64,000 nt of DNA from Bacteroidota bacterium (GCA_040388375.1 JAZKBU010000001.1:62001-126000), one strand, 5' to 3'; counted from the stretch's first letter, positions 42,966 to 52,803 are shown. Notes: a model not told the origin generated them from the letters alone. Translations and numbers: made by a program.

Positions 42966-44363
42966 ATGTTTGGATTAGACCCAACTATTACATTTTTACT
43001 TATTCTTTGTTTAGTGGCCGCTTGCGCCTTTGAATTTATCAACGGCTTTCATGATACGGCAAATGCTGTAGCCACAGTTATTTACACCAATTCTCTTAAA
43101 CCTTGGGTAGCCGTTGTTTGGAGTGGAATTTGGAATAGTGTTGGCGTTTTTGCCGGAGGTATTACGGTTGCAATGGGTATCAGCAATTTACTTCCTATTG
43201 AAGTTTTAATAGACCCTAATATTTATCACAGTATTGCACTTATAATGGCATTATTACTTACTGCTATTATCTGGAATTTAGGCACTTGGTATTATGGTAT
43301 ACCTTGCTCTAGCTCTCACACCTTGGTTGGAAGTATATTGGGCGTTGGTTTAGCTTACTCTTTTATAGCTGAAAAAAGCGGTAGTTTTGTAAACTGGAGC
43401 AAAGCGGGCGATATTGGTTTAAGTTTACTATTCTCTCCACTTATTGGTTTTAGTTTGGCTGTTTTATTAATGTACATTCTTAGAATGTCGATTAGAAACA
43501 AAGCTATTTTCAAAGCACCCAAATCAAACGACCCTCCTCCGTTTTGGATTAGAATGATTTTACTTTTAACCTGTACTGGTGTAAGTTATAGCCACGGTAG
43601 TAATGATGGACAAAAAGGTGTTGGTTTGGTAATGCTTATATTAATTGCTATTGTTCCTGCATATTTTGCCATTAACCCTAAAATAGATATTGGTAAAGTA
43701 AAACAAGGTATTGTTGTGGTTGATTCGGTAATGGCTACAGCTTCAAGAAACAAAATGGCTAAAGAAGATAGTTTGGAAGTAGCAAAAATTCAGGAAATAT
43801 CTTCTTCGCTTTCTAGTAAATTGGTTACTCCTATGGATTCATTATCGGTTGAAGACAAATTTGCTATTAGAAAAAACGTTATTAAATTAGGTAAAGAAGT
43901 TGAAAAAATAAAATTGAGTAAAGACATAACACTGAGTGAAACGGATAAACTAAGTTTAAAAGCCGCGGTAAGCAATATAAAAGGTATTACTGAGTATTCT
44001 CCTAAATGGGTTATTTTAATGATTTCTATATCGTTAGGATTAGGCACTATGGTTGGATGGAAACGTATTGTAAAAACCATTGGCGAAAAAATTGGTAAAC
44101 AACATTTAACCTATGCACAAGGCGCAGCTTCTGAACTAGTAGCTGCCAGTACTATTGGATTGGCAACTGGTTTAGGATTACCTGTTAGTACTACACAAGT
44201 ATTATCATCGGGTATAGCGGGTAGTATGGTGGCTAGTAAAGGTATTAAAAACTTACAGGGTAAAACTATTAAAAACATTGCCATCGCATGGATTTTAACA
44301 TTGCCTGTTACTATAGTTTTAGCAGGAGGATTATTCCTATTGTTTAGAGCTATGGCCGGATAA
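42966..44363 (+). CDS. Inorganic phosphate transporter, PiT family
   Basis: A 465-residue inner-membrane phosphate symporter with about ten helices. Both PiT signatures are present: FINGFHDTANAVATVIYTN near the N-terminus and the C-terminal repeat AASTIGLATGLGLPVSTTQ. A second conserved SHGSNDGQKGVG lies in the middle. Between the two halves sits a ~90-residue charged loop (about 245-335, for example MAKEDSLEVAKIQEIS), longer than in short family members. The next gene on the same strand is a phosphate-selective-porin-like protein, but a terminator separates them. Confidence 0.94.
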   Translation: MFGLDPTITFLLILCLVAACAFEFINGFHDTANAVATVIYTNSLKPWVAVVWSGIWNSVGVFAGGITVAMGISNLLPIEVLIDPNIYHSIALIMALLLTAIIWNLGTWYYGIPCSSSHTLVGSILGVGLAYSFIAEKSGSFVNWSKAGDIGLSLLFSPLIGFSLAVLLMYILRMSIRNKAIFKAPKSNDPPPFWIRMILLLTCTGVSYSHGSNDGQKGVGLVMLILIAIVPAYFAINPKIDIGKVKQGIVVVDSVMATASRNKMAKEDSLEVAKIQEISSSLSSKLVTPMDSLSVEDKFAIRKNVIKLGKEVEKIKLSKDITLSETDKLSLKAAVSNIKGITEYSPKWVILMISISLGLGTMVGWKRIVKTIGEKIGKQHLTYAQGAASELVAASTIGLATGLGLPVSTTQVLSSGIAGSMVASKGIKNLQGKTIKNIAIAWILTLPVTIVLAGGLFLLFRAMAG

Positions 44364-44382
44364 AACAACAAAATTATCACAT

Positions 44383-44423
44383 AAAAAAAGCTATTTAATC
44401 GCAATGATTAAATAGCTTTTTTT
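44383..44423. terminator. Terminator of the phosphate transporter gene
   Basis: An 18-bp perfect stem AAAAAAAGCTATTTAATC/GATTAAATAGCTTTTTTT (44383-44400 with 44406-44423) with a 5-nt loop, 20 bp past the stop. Confidence 0.93.
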
Positions 44424-44548
44424 ATGTGCAGTGGAATTACTAAACAGGCTAAATCTGAATGCAACCAGCAGGTAAAAACATCATCCATTAAATCTTTGGT
44501 ATAGCTAGTCCGTCTATTGGTTTCATTGGTTATTATAATGCCGTACAT
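44408..44548 (-). pseudogene. Remnant of a GIY-YIG-type endonuclease gene
   Basis: The 327-bp gap between the PiT and porin genes contains a 46-codon minus-strand frame beginning MYGIIITNETNRRTSYTKDL and ending in the terminator arm. It resembles the start of small GIY-YIG (UPF0213-like) nucleases, which typically read YVYIITNKTN...LYTGVT.DL, but the Tyr-Thr-Gly segment is damaged and the rest is missing. I read it as a decayed copy; the resemblance is by eye only. The remainder of the gap is AT-rich with no clear site. Confidence 0.4.
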
Positions 44549-44690
44549 AAATTTGAACTCATATGCATGGCAAAGTAATTTTGCTTAATAATATATTTGA
44601 TACTCAACAACTTTTATTATAAAAATTAACAAAAATATAATATTTAGATAATATTGGCTTATTTGCTTGGCGAAAAATTTTTCCCTTTTC

Positions 44691-45908
44691 ATGCTAAGAA
44701 AAAGAACGTATTTGTTAATTGTATTTATTTCCACGGTTAGCGTATTAAAATTGAATGCACAAAAAAGCATTTCAAACCCTACTTTTAATTTTTCAAATGG
44801 TATTGGAGTAATTGCTCCAGACAGTTTATTTTCAATTAACTTCCGCTTTAGAACACAGCTTAGGTCGGCATACAACACAGTATCAAAGGACGATTTTAGT
44901 GCCTCAGAAATAGAAGCAAGAGTAAGAAGACTTAGGTTGCGCTTTGAAGGATTTGTTATAAACCCTAAATTGAACTATTATATTCAACTCTCTTTATCTA
45001 GGGGGGATATGGATTGGGTGGATAATGATAATTCGGAAATTAACTCTAGCCCCAATATAGTTAGAGATGCTGTAGCTATATACAAAGCCACTGAACATTT
45101 AACTATTACTTTTGGGCAAACTAAACTACCCGGGAACAGGCAAAGAGTAGTTTCTTCTGGTGAACTTCAATTCACGGACCGCTCCATTGTAAATGTTGCT
45201 TTCAATATTGATAGAGATTTCGGGCTACAATTTGCTTATAGAAATAATATTTCCAAATTGCATTATGTGCTAAAAGGAGCAATTAGTTCTGGTGAGGGAC
45301 GAAATTCAAGTACATCAAATGCCGGATTAGCTTATACCGGGCGAGTTGAAGTTTTACCATTAGGAGAATTTACTAATAAGGGAGATTATTTTGAGGGAGA
45401 TATTGAAAGGGAGAAAAAACCTAAAATATCTTTAGCCGCAGGATACCATTATAATGAAAGTGCAAGAAGAACAGCAGGAACTTTAGGAAAAGATTTATAT
45501 CAAACGAGGGATTTAAGCTCTTTTATTGCAGACTTTCTTTTTAAATATAAGGGAATTGCACTCAGTACCGAATACGTTACTAGAAATACTAATTCTCCAA
45601 TAACAACAAACAGTGCTGGTTTGGAACGAATTATTTATGTAGGAGAAGGTAAATTATTTCAATTGAGCTATTTGTTTAAAAACAATGTAGAAGTAGCCGG
45701 AAGATATGCTAGAATTACTCCCTATGCCTCCATTCAAGAAAAGAAAGAATTGCAAAAAGAAGAGATAGGCATGGGCGTTACTAAATACTTAAGAAAACAT
45801 AGAGTGAAGCTACAAACACAATTATTCTATAACGAAGCTACTGATCTTAAAATTAATAAAATTGATGGCTCGTGGAATATGATGTTTCAAATAGAACTAG
45901 GCATTTAG
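44691..45908 (+). CDS. Phosphate-selective-type porin (OprP/OprO family)
   Basis: A 405-residue outer-membrane porin. I use the ATG at 44691, which opens the signal peptide (ending LKLNAQ), not a TTG eight codons upstream. The barrel strands follow the OprP/O layout: INFRFRTQLRS, EIEARVRRLRLRFEGFVIN, LNYYIQLSLSRGDMDW, then ITFGQTKLPGNRQRVVSSGELQFTDRS and RDFGLQFAYR. The barrel closes with the terminal strand NMMFQIELGI. It would pass small anions such as phosphate. Its place behind a PiT transporter supports that. Confidence 0.85.
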   Translation: MLRKRTYLLIVFISTVSVLKLNAQKSISNPTFNFSNGIGVIAPDSLFSINFRFRTQLRSAYNTVSKDDFSASEIEARVRRLRLRFEGFVINPKLNYYIQLSLSRGDMDWVDNDNSEINSSPNIVRDAVAIYKATEHLTITFGQTKLPGNRQRVVSSGELQFTDRSIVNVAFNIDRDFGLQFAYRNNISKLHYVLKGAISSGEGRNSSTSNAGLAYTGRVEVLPLGEFTNKGDYFEGDIEREKKPKISLAAGYHYNESARRTAGTLGKDLYQTRDLSSFIADFLFKYKGIALSTEYVTRNTNSPITTNSAGLERIIYVGEGKLFQLSYLFKNNVEVAGRYARITPYASIQEKKELQKEEIGMGVTKYLRKHRVKLQTQLFYNEATDLKINKIDGSWNMMFQIELGI

Positions 45909-45954
45909 TACTATTTCTTTTTCGCATAATGAAAAATATATAGTAATTATGTCT

Positions 45955-46842
45955 TTACTTAGTTGCATGCCAATCGCACCAGAAACCATAATTCACTGCG
46001 TTATCAAGGTTAAAGTAATCATGTCTATGTTTTAACAAGGTTTGTTTGGCTTCATCAAAATTTTGCCATTCGCCTTTCAGATCTGACCCAAAGGGACCTG
46101 ATGAACCTACCATAAAATTATAGTTGAATTGTTTTTCAATGGCTTTCCGCTCCTTAAAATAGGTTTCATCCATATCTCCGGCAAGGCCAAGTGTACTTTG
46201 TATTTTTCTTTTTAGTCGCGCACCAAATGACTGGCTCAAAAACTTTAATGCTTTATCGGATGAGGTATGAAAATCTTCTTTTAATGTTAACACCCGAAAT
46301 GATGTTTGGTCGACTAATTTAAATTTGGTATAACCTAATTCTTTTAACCGGTATAAGGTACCTAAAGCTTCTTCATCTGTTATGGTTTCGCCTTCGCCCA
46401 CACATTCTGTTTCTACTGAAATAAATTGGGGTAACTCGTTTGCTTGTTTTAATGTTTGCAAGCAAACCTCATCATATCCTTCAATATCAATTTTACAATA
46501 AAAAGGGGCTCCGTATTCGGCAATAATCGATGAGAGTGTCCTTGTTTCAACTACAATGGAATTTTTACTTAAGTGGGCTCTATCTGCAATATTTTCTTTC
46601 AATGAATTCCAAATGGTATTTTGGCTCAGGTTAAAAGTAACTTTAGTTCCGTCTTTATCGCTTATAGCATAATTCAATAGCATTAATTGTTTGCTATTGT
46701 ATGCTTTTTTAAATTTTGTTTTTGCTTCTGCTATTAAATTAGGATCTGCATCAACAGCAATAACGGTATACCCATTTTGCAAATAGTATCCGGTGTCCTC
46801 GCCCTTGTGCATTCCAATATCAATAATTAACTTATTATTCAT
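45955..46842 (-). CDS. FkbM family methyltransferase
   Basis: A 295-residue SAM-dependent methyltransferase. Motif I is unusual but recognisable: IDIGMHKGEDTGYYLQNGY, then VIAVDADPNLIAEAK. The FkbM block FYCKIDIEGYDEVCLQTL is clear. The C-terminal ~100 residues are an extension without a motif I know. FkbM enzymes O-methylate sugars or small molecules, often in surface-glycan clusters. The neighbours do not define a substrate. Confidence 0.87.
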   Translation of the reverse strand: MNNKLIIDIGMHKGEDTGYYLQNGYTVIAVDADPNLIAEAKTKFKKAYNSKQLMLLNYAISDKDGTKVTFNLSQNTIWNSLKENIADRAHLSKNSIVVETRTLSSIIAEYGAPFYCKIDIEGYDEVCLQTLKQANELPQFISVETECVGEGETITDEEALGTLYRLKELGYTKFKLVDQTSFRVLTLKEDFHTSSDKALKFLSQSFGARLKRKIQSTLGLAGDMDETYFKERKAIEKQFNYNFMVGSSGPFGSDLKGEWQNFDEAKQTLLKHRHDYFNLDNAVNYGFWCDWHATK

Positions 46843-46959
46843 TATAATTAATCAAACTACCTAAAGTTCAAATATTATAATAATTTATTAACTATTTAAA
46901 GCTATTACATATTATACCTATTGTATGGTATAACCATGAGTTTAATGCATGTAATTGGC

Positions 46960-48633
46960 TTATCGGTCAAACTCCTTACGGGTAATATTAAGTCTTATGC
47001 CCAGCGTAAAGTAAGTGTTTTCGGACTGATAAGCAGCAATAGCACTATTGCTATAACGATAGGTAACACCTGCATCTATAAATAAATTATGTTTAATCAT
47101 ATAGCTCGACATAAAATCAATGTATAAAACTTTTGTTAGTTGCCCTTGTGCAATGGTATTACCGTATTCTCCTAAAGTTCTGGTATTGTAACTCAAGCCT
47201 ATGTTTTGTCCCACATTTGAATTGTTTGTATCGTAGCCTATTTCGTAATAAATACCCTTTAATTGCAAATACAATTTATTAAGTGGTTGATAGCGTACAA
47301 CACCTATCAACTCTCTGAAATTGGCTCCTAAAGGATGCCCCAAGGGTTGGGCATAATTGGTAAAGGTTTGTAAAGGTGAGTAGGATGTGTACATAAAAGG
47401 TCTGCAAACGTTGTACTCTACCTGAGCATCTAAATTATTTACACCAAAAACATCTATATATTTTAAACCTAACTGGTAAGCCCATTTATTTCCCCACCAG
47501 CCTTTATTCATGGTAATCTGATCCAATACAAACTCGCTAATTACCAATTGCCCGTATAATGAAAAACGGTTTAAAAAATTAAACTTAAAGTTGGCACCTA
47601 ATATGGCTTTATCGGTACTGTTTAAGCCATTTTCAATTGATTTGTACATAATAATGGGGTTTAAATAATTAACCTCAAACCCTCCATTGTTATAACCACT
47701 ATCGCGCTGAAAAATAATAGTTTCAAATAAACCTAAATTAAACCTTTTACCTATGTTAACGGAAAGATGATGGGTGGCGGCATAATGCCTTGCCTGTATG
47801 CCATAACCTTTTACATTATAGTCGCGGTACTCGCTAAATATATTGGTATAATTTATTTTCCAAATGCGGGTGTTTAAACGCAAATAAAAATTATCGACTG
47901 CGTTGTTTGACATAATAAAGGTACGCACGCCATCGCCTATAAATTGCCTACCCTGCCCTAGTTGCCAATCCATATATTTATTAGGTGAAAAGCTAATGTA
48001 GCCGCTCGATAAGAAGTGATTGAACTCTTTTCCATCACTTTTAGTAAAGCCTATTCCCTGCAGTGTTCCTATTCTTTTATACTCTTCAATAGCTGCCGGT
48101 GTTGGCCTATAAATTTCATCACTTACTTGCGAGTAAAATCCTATTTTATCTGTAATGTTTCCTCTTATTTCTATTCCTCTGTTATTAATAAGTCCACGCG
48201 TTCCCATATAATCAATGGTGCTCATTTGGTAGTCCAGCACAGGATTAATGACTAAGTTAAAATCGGGTATTTGTACGGAGTATAGTGCTGATTTTTGTTT
48301 ATAAAAACCTTTCAGGTTTTGGTTTTTACTTTTAGTTAAATCATTATTAGCCCATTCAAAATTATCGTTTAATAAATAGGCTAAGTTAAATTTATCCTGT
48401 TTTGAAAAACTGATATTGGAGCTATCCTTTTTATTGGCAAAATCGGCAATTGATTTTCTTCTGTAACTCTTATTACCGGTATGGTAATAGTCACCAGCAA
48501 TGGAATCGTTTTTAATTTCAAACCGGTCTAATATATGGTTGGTAAATGGGTTTATAGGTAAATAGGTATGTTGCCCAAATAAGGTTAAAGGGAATGCTAA
48601 AATAAAAACAAAGAGTAATCTATTATTTTTCAT
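46960..48633 (-). CDS. RemB/Wzi-like outer-membrane protein
   Basis: A 557-residue exported beta-barrel protein: signal peptide (LLFVFILAFPLTLFGQ), a ~100-residue soluble start, then a barrel with strands such as GIEIRGNITDKIGFYSQVSD, WQLGQGRQFIGDGVRTFIMS and FYLRLNTRIWKINYTNIFSE. This pattern is that of the Bacteroidota RemB gliding/adhesion proteins and of Wzi-type capsule-assembly barrels. Which of these roles applies is not visible. It lies downstream of the secreted deiminase gene, separated by a terminator. Confidence 0.7.
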   Translation of the reverse strand: MKNNRLLFVFILAFPLTLFGQHTYLPINPFTNHILDRFEIKNDSIAGDYYHTGNKSYRRKSIADFANKKDSSNISFSKQDKFNLAYLLNDNFEWANNDLTKSKNQNLKGFYKQKSALYSVQIPDFNLVINPVLDYQMSTIDYMGTRGLINNRGIEIRGNITDKIGFYSQVSDEIYRPTPAAIEEYKRIGTLQGIGFTKSDGKEFNHFLSSGYISFSPNKYMDWQLGQGRQFIGDGVRTFIMSNNAVDNFYLRLNTRIWKINYTNIFSEYRDYNVKGYGIQARHYAATHHLSVNIGKRFNLGLFETIIFQRDSGYNNGGFEVNYLNPIIMYKSIENGLNSTDKAILGANFKFNFLNRFSLYGQLVISEFVLDQITMNKGWWGNKWAYQLGLKYIDVFGVNNLDAQVEYNVCRPFMYTSYSPLQTFTNYAQPLGHPLGANFRELIGVVRYQPLNKLYLQLKGIYYEIGYDTNNSNVGQNIGLSYNTRTLGEYGNTIAQGQLTKVLYIDFMSSYMIKHNLFIDAGVTYRYSNSAIAAYQSENTYFTLGIRLNITRKEFDR

Positions 48634-48690
48634 AAAGTTACAAAAATGCAGTTTTTACTTGTATTTATTTACCTAAAAAAGAAACCCAAT

Positions 48691-48726
48691 AAAAAAGGCT
48701 GACATCATATTGATGCAGCCTTTTTT
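48691..48726. terminator. Terminator of the deiminase gene
   Basis: A stem AAAAAAGGCTG/CAGCCTTTTTT (48691-48701 with 48716-48726), extended by CATCA/TGATG inside after a bulge, 24 bp past the stop. Confidence 0.88.
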
Positions 48727-48749
48727 ATTATTTAAAATGTTATTGATTT

Positions 48750-50594
48750 TTATTGTTTTAAAAATTTACGGGTGCTTACCATTTGTCCATCAATAGTTAA
48801 GTTATAAAAATATAAACCGCTGGGTAAGTTATTAATATCAAGTGTTTCTGTTTGTAAACCCATGGCTGATTTAACTTGTTTCTCTACCCATATTTTTCCG
48901 GTAATATCAAGTACCTGAATATTTACCTGGGCATTGTTTAACAACTGAAAAGGAACATTTAACTGATTAGCTGCCGGATTAGGAAAAGCCGCAAACAGGT
49001 AATTTTTAGGCTCCACTTTTATTGCTTCTATATTGGTTCCGTAACTAAATTGTATGCGATAATAACCTTGGTTGTAGACGGTAGCTGTAGACGGTTTTGT
49101 TACTTTTTTACCATTGTTTGATTCTGCTGCAATGTAGTATTCAACTATATCGGTAGCGGTTAAATCAGGAATGCTTAAGATACCAATGCTATAGGTAGCG
49201 CTATCGGTTAATGTTAATGTTTTCCAAGCACCATTGTTTTTGCGCCAAACACAAGCTACTTCTTTTATACCACTGTAATTTTCGCATTTAGCAATAATTC
49301 TAAAATCGGTTTGCAATGTTTTATTGGCCTGCACTTTCGGATGCCATATTCTTATTGGATTATCGGCAGGTACTTGCATGGTAATACAATGAATAGCTCC
49401 TCCCAGCGGGCTCATTGAGCGGCAATCAATTGGCACTACATTGTATCCCGGCATAATAGATTGGAATAATTTAACAATAGAATCTGTCTGTTCTTTATTA
49501 CCATCTATTTCATCTGAATAGGCAGGAAAAAGAAAGGTATTGTTAACGGTTATACCATTTACAAAATTACGAGCATCGTTGAATAACTGGTCACAGGTAA
49601 CGCTATCGTATTTTCCTTCATCGCCTGTAGGATGGGGAATTCTGTAAATAGTATACGGCCTGTTGTAAGTAGATTTTAAAGCGGCCATTTTCTGGTAATT
49701 GTCTTCTATAATTTGTCTATCGTTGGCGGTAATTTCTGCCGGTAATTTTGAAACCAAAATGGTTTCTTCATCAATTAGTTTGGTGTACAAATCAATATGG
49801 CCTGTTCCTCCATCGCAATTCAATACTGTCAGCTCTTGCAGGTCGTTGGTAGCAAATGCTGTTTTCATATTGGTATAAGTAGTTGTATTTGACCAACGTA
49901 ATATATCGTTGTTGGCTGCTTTAATTTTTGAACTAAAAAACATTCTACCGTATCCATCTGTCATTAAATTTCCGCCTTCTGCATTTAATGCTGTCGGGTA
50001 GTTTTTATAGTTCATTTGTGAAGCCAAATAACTTGGAAACACATTGTCTAACTCTCGCCCATCATAATATTTCATATCGGTAAAACCAACGCTATCTTTG
50101 GTTCCGTAATAAAATCCTATAGGCCCGAAATCGCGCATCCAGAAATCGTCACCTTGTTTTACAAAAAATTTATAATTGTTAAGTGGCCAACCTAAACTGC
50201 CCATAAACTGTTTTACTTTCAGGGTATCATTTGCCTCCCACACTCTAATCCAAACTTCACACTCCTGACTGATATAATGGGCTAACTGGGCTGAAATCCA
50301 GCCATACACACTATTAGTATCAATACCTATAATAGCAGAGAAGTCTTCATTGTATTCATAAGCCCAGCTAATACAAACGGCTTTGCTTTCTTCAAACTCG
50401 CCCGGCATACGCATATTTGAAGGCCAAACGGTGGCTTTACCAAAAGTTGTTTTAACATTTTTGTTATTGTCAATCATTAACTGGTATTCAGCTTTTGTGC
50501 GGGCTGCCGGCAAATGTCCTTTGCGCTTTTGCTGCCCAAACAGAATGGTACTAAAAGAGATAAAGAGGTAGAGTAAATAAATTTTCCTGGTCAT
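48750..50594 (-). CDS. Secreted agmatine/peptidylarginine deiminase-family protein with T9SS sorting domain
   Basis: A 614-residue T9SS cargo protein. After the signal peptide the deiminase fold (about 60-410) keeps the catalytic set: WMRDFGPIGF with the substrate-binding Asp, GTGHIDLYTKL with His and Asp, and LGGAIHCITMQVP with the nucleophile Cys. An Ig-like domain (about 435-520) and a sorting domain (AAFPNPAANQLNVPF, ending RKFLKQ) follow. The layout is that of the secreted peptidylarginine deiminase of Porphyromonas (PPAD), which converts C-terminal arginine to citrulline. Free agmatine is the alternative substrate. Confidence 0.9.
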   Translation of the reverse strand: MTRKIYLLYLFISFSTILFGQQKRKGHLPAARTKAEYQLMIDNNKNVKTTFGKATVWPSNMRMPGEFEESKAVCISWAYEYNEDFSAIIGIDTNSVYGWISAQLAHYISQECEVWIRVWEANDTLKVKQFMGSLGWPLNNYKFFVKQGDDFWMRDFGPIGFYYGTKDSVGFTDMKYYDGRELDNVFPSYLASQMNYKNYPTALNAEGGNLMTDGYGRMFFSSKIKAANNDILRWSNTTTYTNMKTAFATNDLQELTVLNCDGGTGHIDLYTKLIDEETILVSKLPAEITANDRQIIEDNYQKMAALKSTYNRPYTIYRIPHPTGDEGKYDSVTCDQLFNDARNFVNGITVNNTFLFPAYSDEIDGNKEQTDSIVKLFQSIMPGYNVVPIDCRSMSPLGGAIHCITMQVPADNPIRIWHPKVQANKTLQTDFRIIAKCENYSGIKEVACVWRKNNGAWKTLTLTDSATYSIGILSIPDLTATDIVEYYIAAESNNGKKVTKPSTATVYNQGYYRIQFSYGTNIEAIKVEPKNYLFAAFPNPAANQLNVPFQLLNNAQVNIQVLDITGKIWVEKQVKSAMGLQTETLDINNLPSGLYFYNLTIDGQMVSTRKFLKQ

Positions 50595-50701
50595 AAACTT
50601 TGTTAATTAAGCCGGCAAGATTATAATTATTAATGAATACTGGCAACCGCCAAAGTAATTATTACATAACTCAAACATTTGCTTAATATTGCCGGATTAT
50701 T

Positions 50702-51421
50702 ATGAAGCATATACACAGTTTAAAGGATATTATTATTTACGAGGACGACTACTTTGTATTTATTAATAAACCAGCTCACTTTTCAAGTTTAGACGACAGA
50801 CATGATGATAATTTGAGTATTATTAAACTGGCTAAAAAATACAACGAAAACCTGCGTCTTTGCCACAGATTGGATAAAGAAACAAGTGGTATTTTATTAT
50901 TGGCTAAAAGCGATGAAGCTTACCGCGAAATGGCTATAAAATTTGAAAAAAGGGAAGTTGATAAAACTTACCATGCAGTAGTTGCCGGACAAATACAGGT
51001 AGAAAACCAATCTATTATTTTACCTTTAAGCCAAACAAGAAAAGGGCTTGCCTTTGTAGACAAAAAGGATGGTAAACCTTCCACTACCATTATCAGCACT
51101 GAAAAGCTTTATAAGCATTTTACTTTACTGGCTTGCAAGCCTGTAACGGGCAGATTACACCAAATAAGAATTCATCTGGCTTCCCAAAATTTTCCTATCG
51201 TGGCTGATGAAAGCTATGGCGGACAAAACGTATTTTTATCTCAGTTTAAGCCTAAGTTTAAAGAGGGTAAATGGCAAAATGAAGAACCTATTATAAAGCG
51301 TGTGGTTTTACATGCCTACAGATTATCATTTACGGCCTTTGAGAAAGATTATTTACAAACAGCTGATTATCCAAAAGATTTTGCGGTACTTATTAAGCAG
51401 CTTGATAAGTTTGATAGTTAA
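50702..51421 (+). CDS. RNA pseudouridine synthase, RluA family
   Basis: A 239-residue enzyme that isomerises uridine to pseudouridine in rRNA or tRNA. The catalytic motif CHRLDKETSGILLLAKS holds the essential Asp, and KTYHAVVAGQ and PVTGRLHQIRIHLAS are the other two family blocks. There is no N-terminal S4 domain, so it is a short RluA type; which uridine it modifies cannot be told. It is divergent from the deiminase gene, and its stop overlaps the kinase stop by 4 bp. Confidence 0.93.
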   Translation: MKHIHSLKDIIIYEDDYFVFINKPAHFSSLDDRHDDNLSIIKLAKKYNENLRLCHRLDKETSGILLLAKSDEAYREMAIKFEKREVDKTYHAVVAGQIQVENQSIILPLSQTRKGLAFVDKKDGKPSTTIISTEKLYKHFTLLACKPVTGRLHQIRIHLASQNFPIVADESYGGQNVFLSQFKPKFKEGKWQNEEPIIKRVVLHAYRLSFTAFEKDYLQTADYPKDFAVLIKQLDKFDS

Positions 51422-52803
51422 AATATAAGATTGGCATTGGAACGTAAGCTAGGTAACAATATGCTTACATGGGTTCCTTCACCTAATTTTGAGTTTACTT
51501 TTATTTTACCAAAATGCCACTCTACTATTTTTTTCACTAAGCTTAAACCTATACCGTAACCATTTATATGCCTTATATTATTTGACCTGTAAAATGGCTC
51601 GAATATATGTTTTAAATCGTCTTCGCTAATACCTACTCCCTGATCTATTATATCTAGTTTTATAACTTCGTGCGAGCAGTTTAAAGTAACCTGGCAACTT
51701 TTCTCTTCGCTAAACTTACAGGCATTATCCATTACGTTCATAATGGCCGACCTTAATAAAGCTGCGTTACCCCTTATAATATGTGCATATTCATCGTCCG
51801 GTAAATCGTCAATATTTACTACAATTTTATGTCTTTTGGTTCGGGTTAATTCGCTCGAACACTCGTCTAATAATTCTATAATGGAAACATTGCCAAAACT
51901 TGTATTCGGGAAATTGGCATTGGCTTTTGCTAAATCGCTTAATCCGTTTATCAACTGAATCTGGTTATTGATATCGTCAATTAATGATAAGAATGTTTTG
52001 ATATAAATATCGTTGGAACGCGGTTGTAATAATAGCACCTCTATTTGTCCTTTCATTACCGTTAAAGGCGTTCTAAACTCATGTGAGGCATTGGAAACAA
52101 ATGTCTTTTGTAGTTTAAACGAATCGTCTAAACGCTCCAACATCTGATTAAATGTAATAGCTAACTGGGCTATTTCATCTTTTGAAGGACCCACACTTAC
52201 CCTTTCGTATAAATTGTTTTCCGATATTTTTTCTACTTGTGTAATTACATTGGTAATAGGTAATAGTGCCTGTGAAGCAAACATTCTACCTAAAAAAGCG
52301 GTAATGATTAAACTTCCAAAAAACAATGACAACAAAAACAATAACAAGAAATTCAGTTTGCTTTGTCCTAACTCATCAAACCCTGAAGTTATAACCTGGT
52401 AATTGGTATTACCTACCGTTAAGTTAAAGCCCACATAATCGGTATCTGAGTTAATCATGTTAAACTCTTTTTTTTCCTTTAACTTATTAAATATGGTGCT
52501 TACTGTTAATTCATCTATATGTGATTTGTTAAAGTAAAAATTATCGTATTGGTCTTTTATAATAAGTGATTGATTAGGGAAAAGGTTTAAATCGTACTTA
52601 AAAGTTTCGAGTACAAAATTCAAATCAATATTGCTTGAATCAAGCAAGGTACTGGCCAGTTTTTCGGTTTGTGTTTTAAGCCTTTCATTGAATTCATTCT
52701 CGCGCAACGATTTTGAAAACTGGTAAACAAAAACAGAAAACACCAATAATATAATGGCAATGATAGCCGTAAACTTAAGTGCTAGTATATTTTTTATATT
52801 CAT
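51418..52803 (-). CDS. Sensor histidine kinase of a two-component system
   Basis: A 461-residue inner-membrane kinase; the ATG at 52803 (MNIKNILALKF) opens the first membrane helix, and the longer reading has no support. Order: helix 1, a ~115-residue periplasmic sensor, helix 2 (LLLFLLSLFFGSLIITAFLG), HAMP, H-box (SNASHEFRTPLTVMKGQ), and ATPase with the N box (VMDNACKFSEE) and G boxes (IIDQGVGISEDD, GYGIGLSLVKKI). It pairs with the OmpR-type regulator upstream. A terminator-like hairpin between the two genes suggests lower kinase than regulator expression. The signal is unknown. Confidence 0.93.
   Translation of the reverse strand: MNIKNILALKFTAIIAIILLVFSVFVYQFSKSLRENEFNERLKTQTEKLASTLLDSSNIDLNFVLETFKYDLNLFPNQSLIIKDQYDNFYFNKSHIDELTVSTIFNKLKEKKEFNMINSDTDYVGFNLTVGNTNYQVITSGFDELGQSKLNFLLLFLLSLFFGSLIITAFLGRMFASQALLPITNVITQVEKISENNLYERVSVGPSKDEIAQLAITFNQMLERLDDSFKLQKTFVSNASHEFRTPLTVMKGQIEVLLLQPRSNDIYIKTFLSLIDDINNQIQLINGLSDLAKANANFPNTSFGNVSIIELLDECSSELTRTKRHKIVVNIDDLPDDEYAHIIRGNAALLRSAIMNVMDNACKFSEEKSCQVTLNCSHEVIKLDIIDQGVGISEDDLKHIFEPFYRSNNIRHINGYGIGLSLVKKIVEWHFGKIKVNSKLGEGTHVSILLPSLRSNANLIF

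Noticed and set aside
44570-44610. TATATTTG as the -7 box of the porin promoter
   Set aside because: It fits TAnnTTTG, but there is no TTG at 19-21 bp upstream, and the DNA is so AT-rich that a match by chance is likely.
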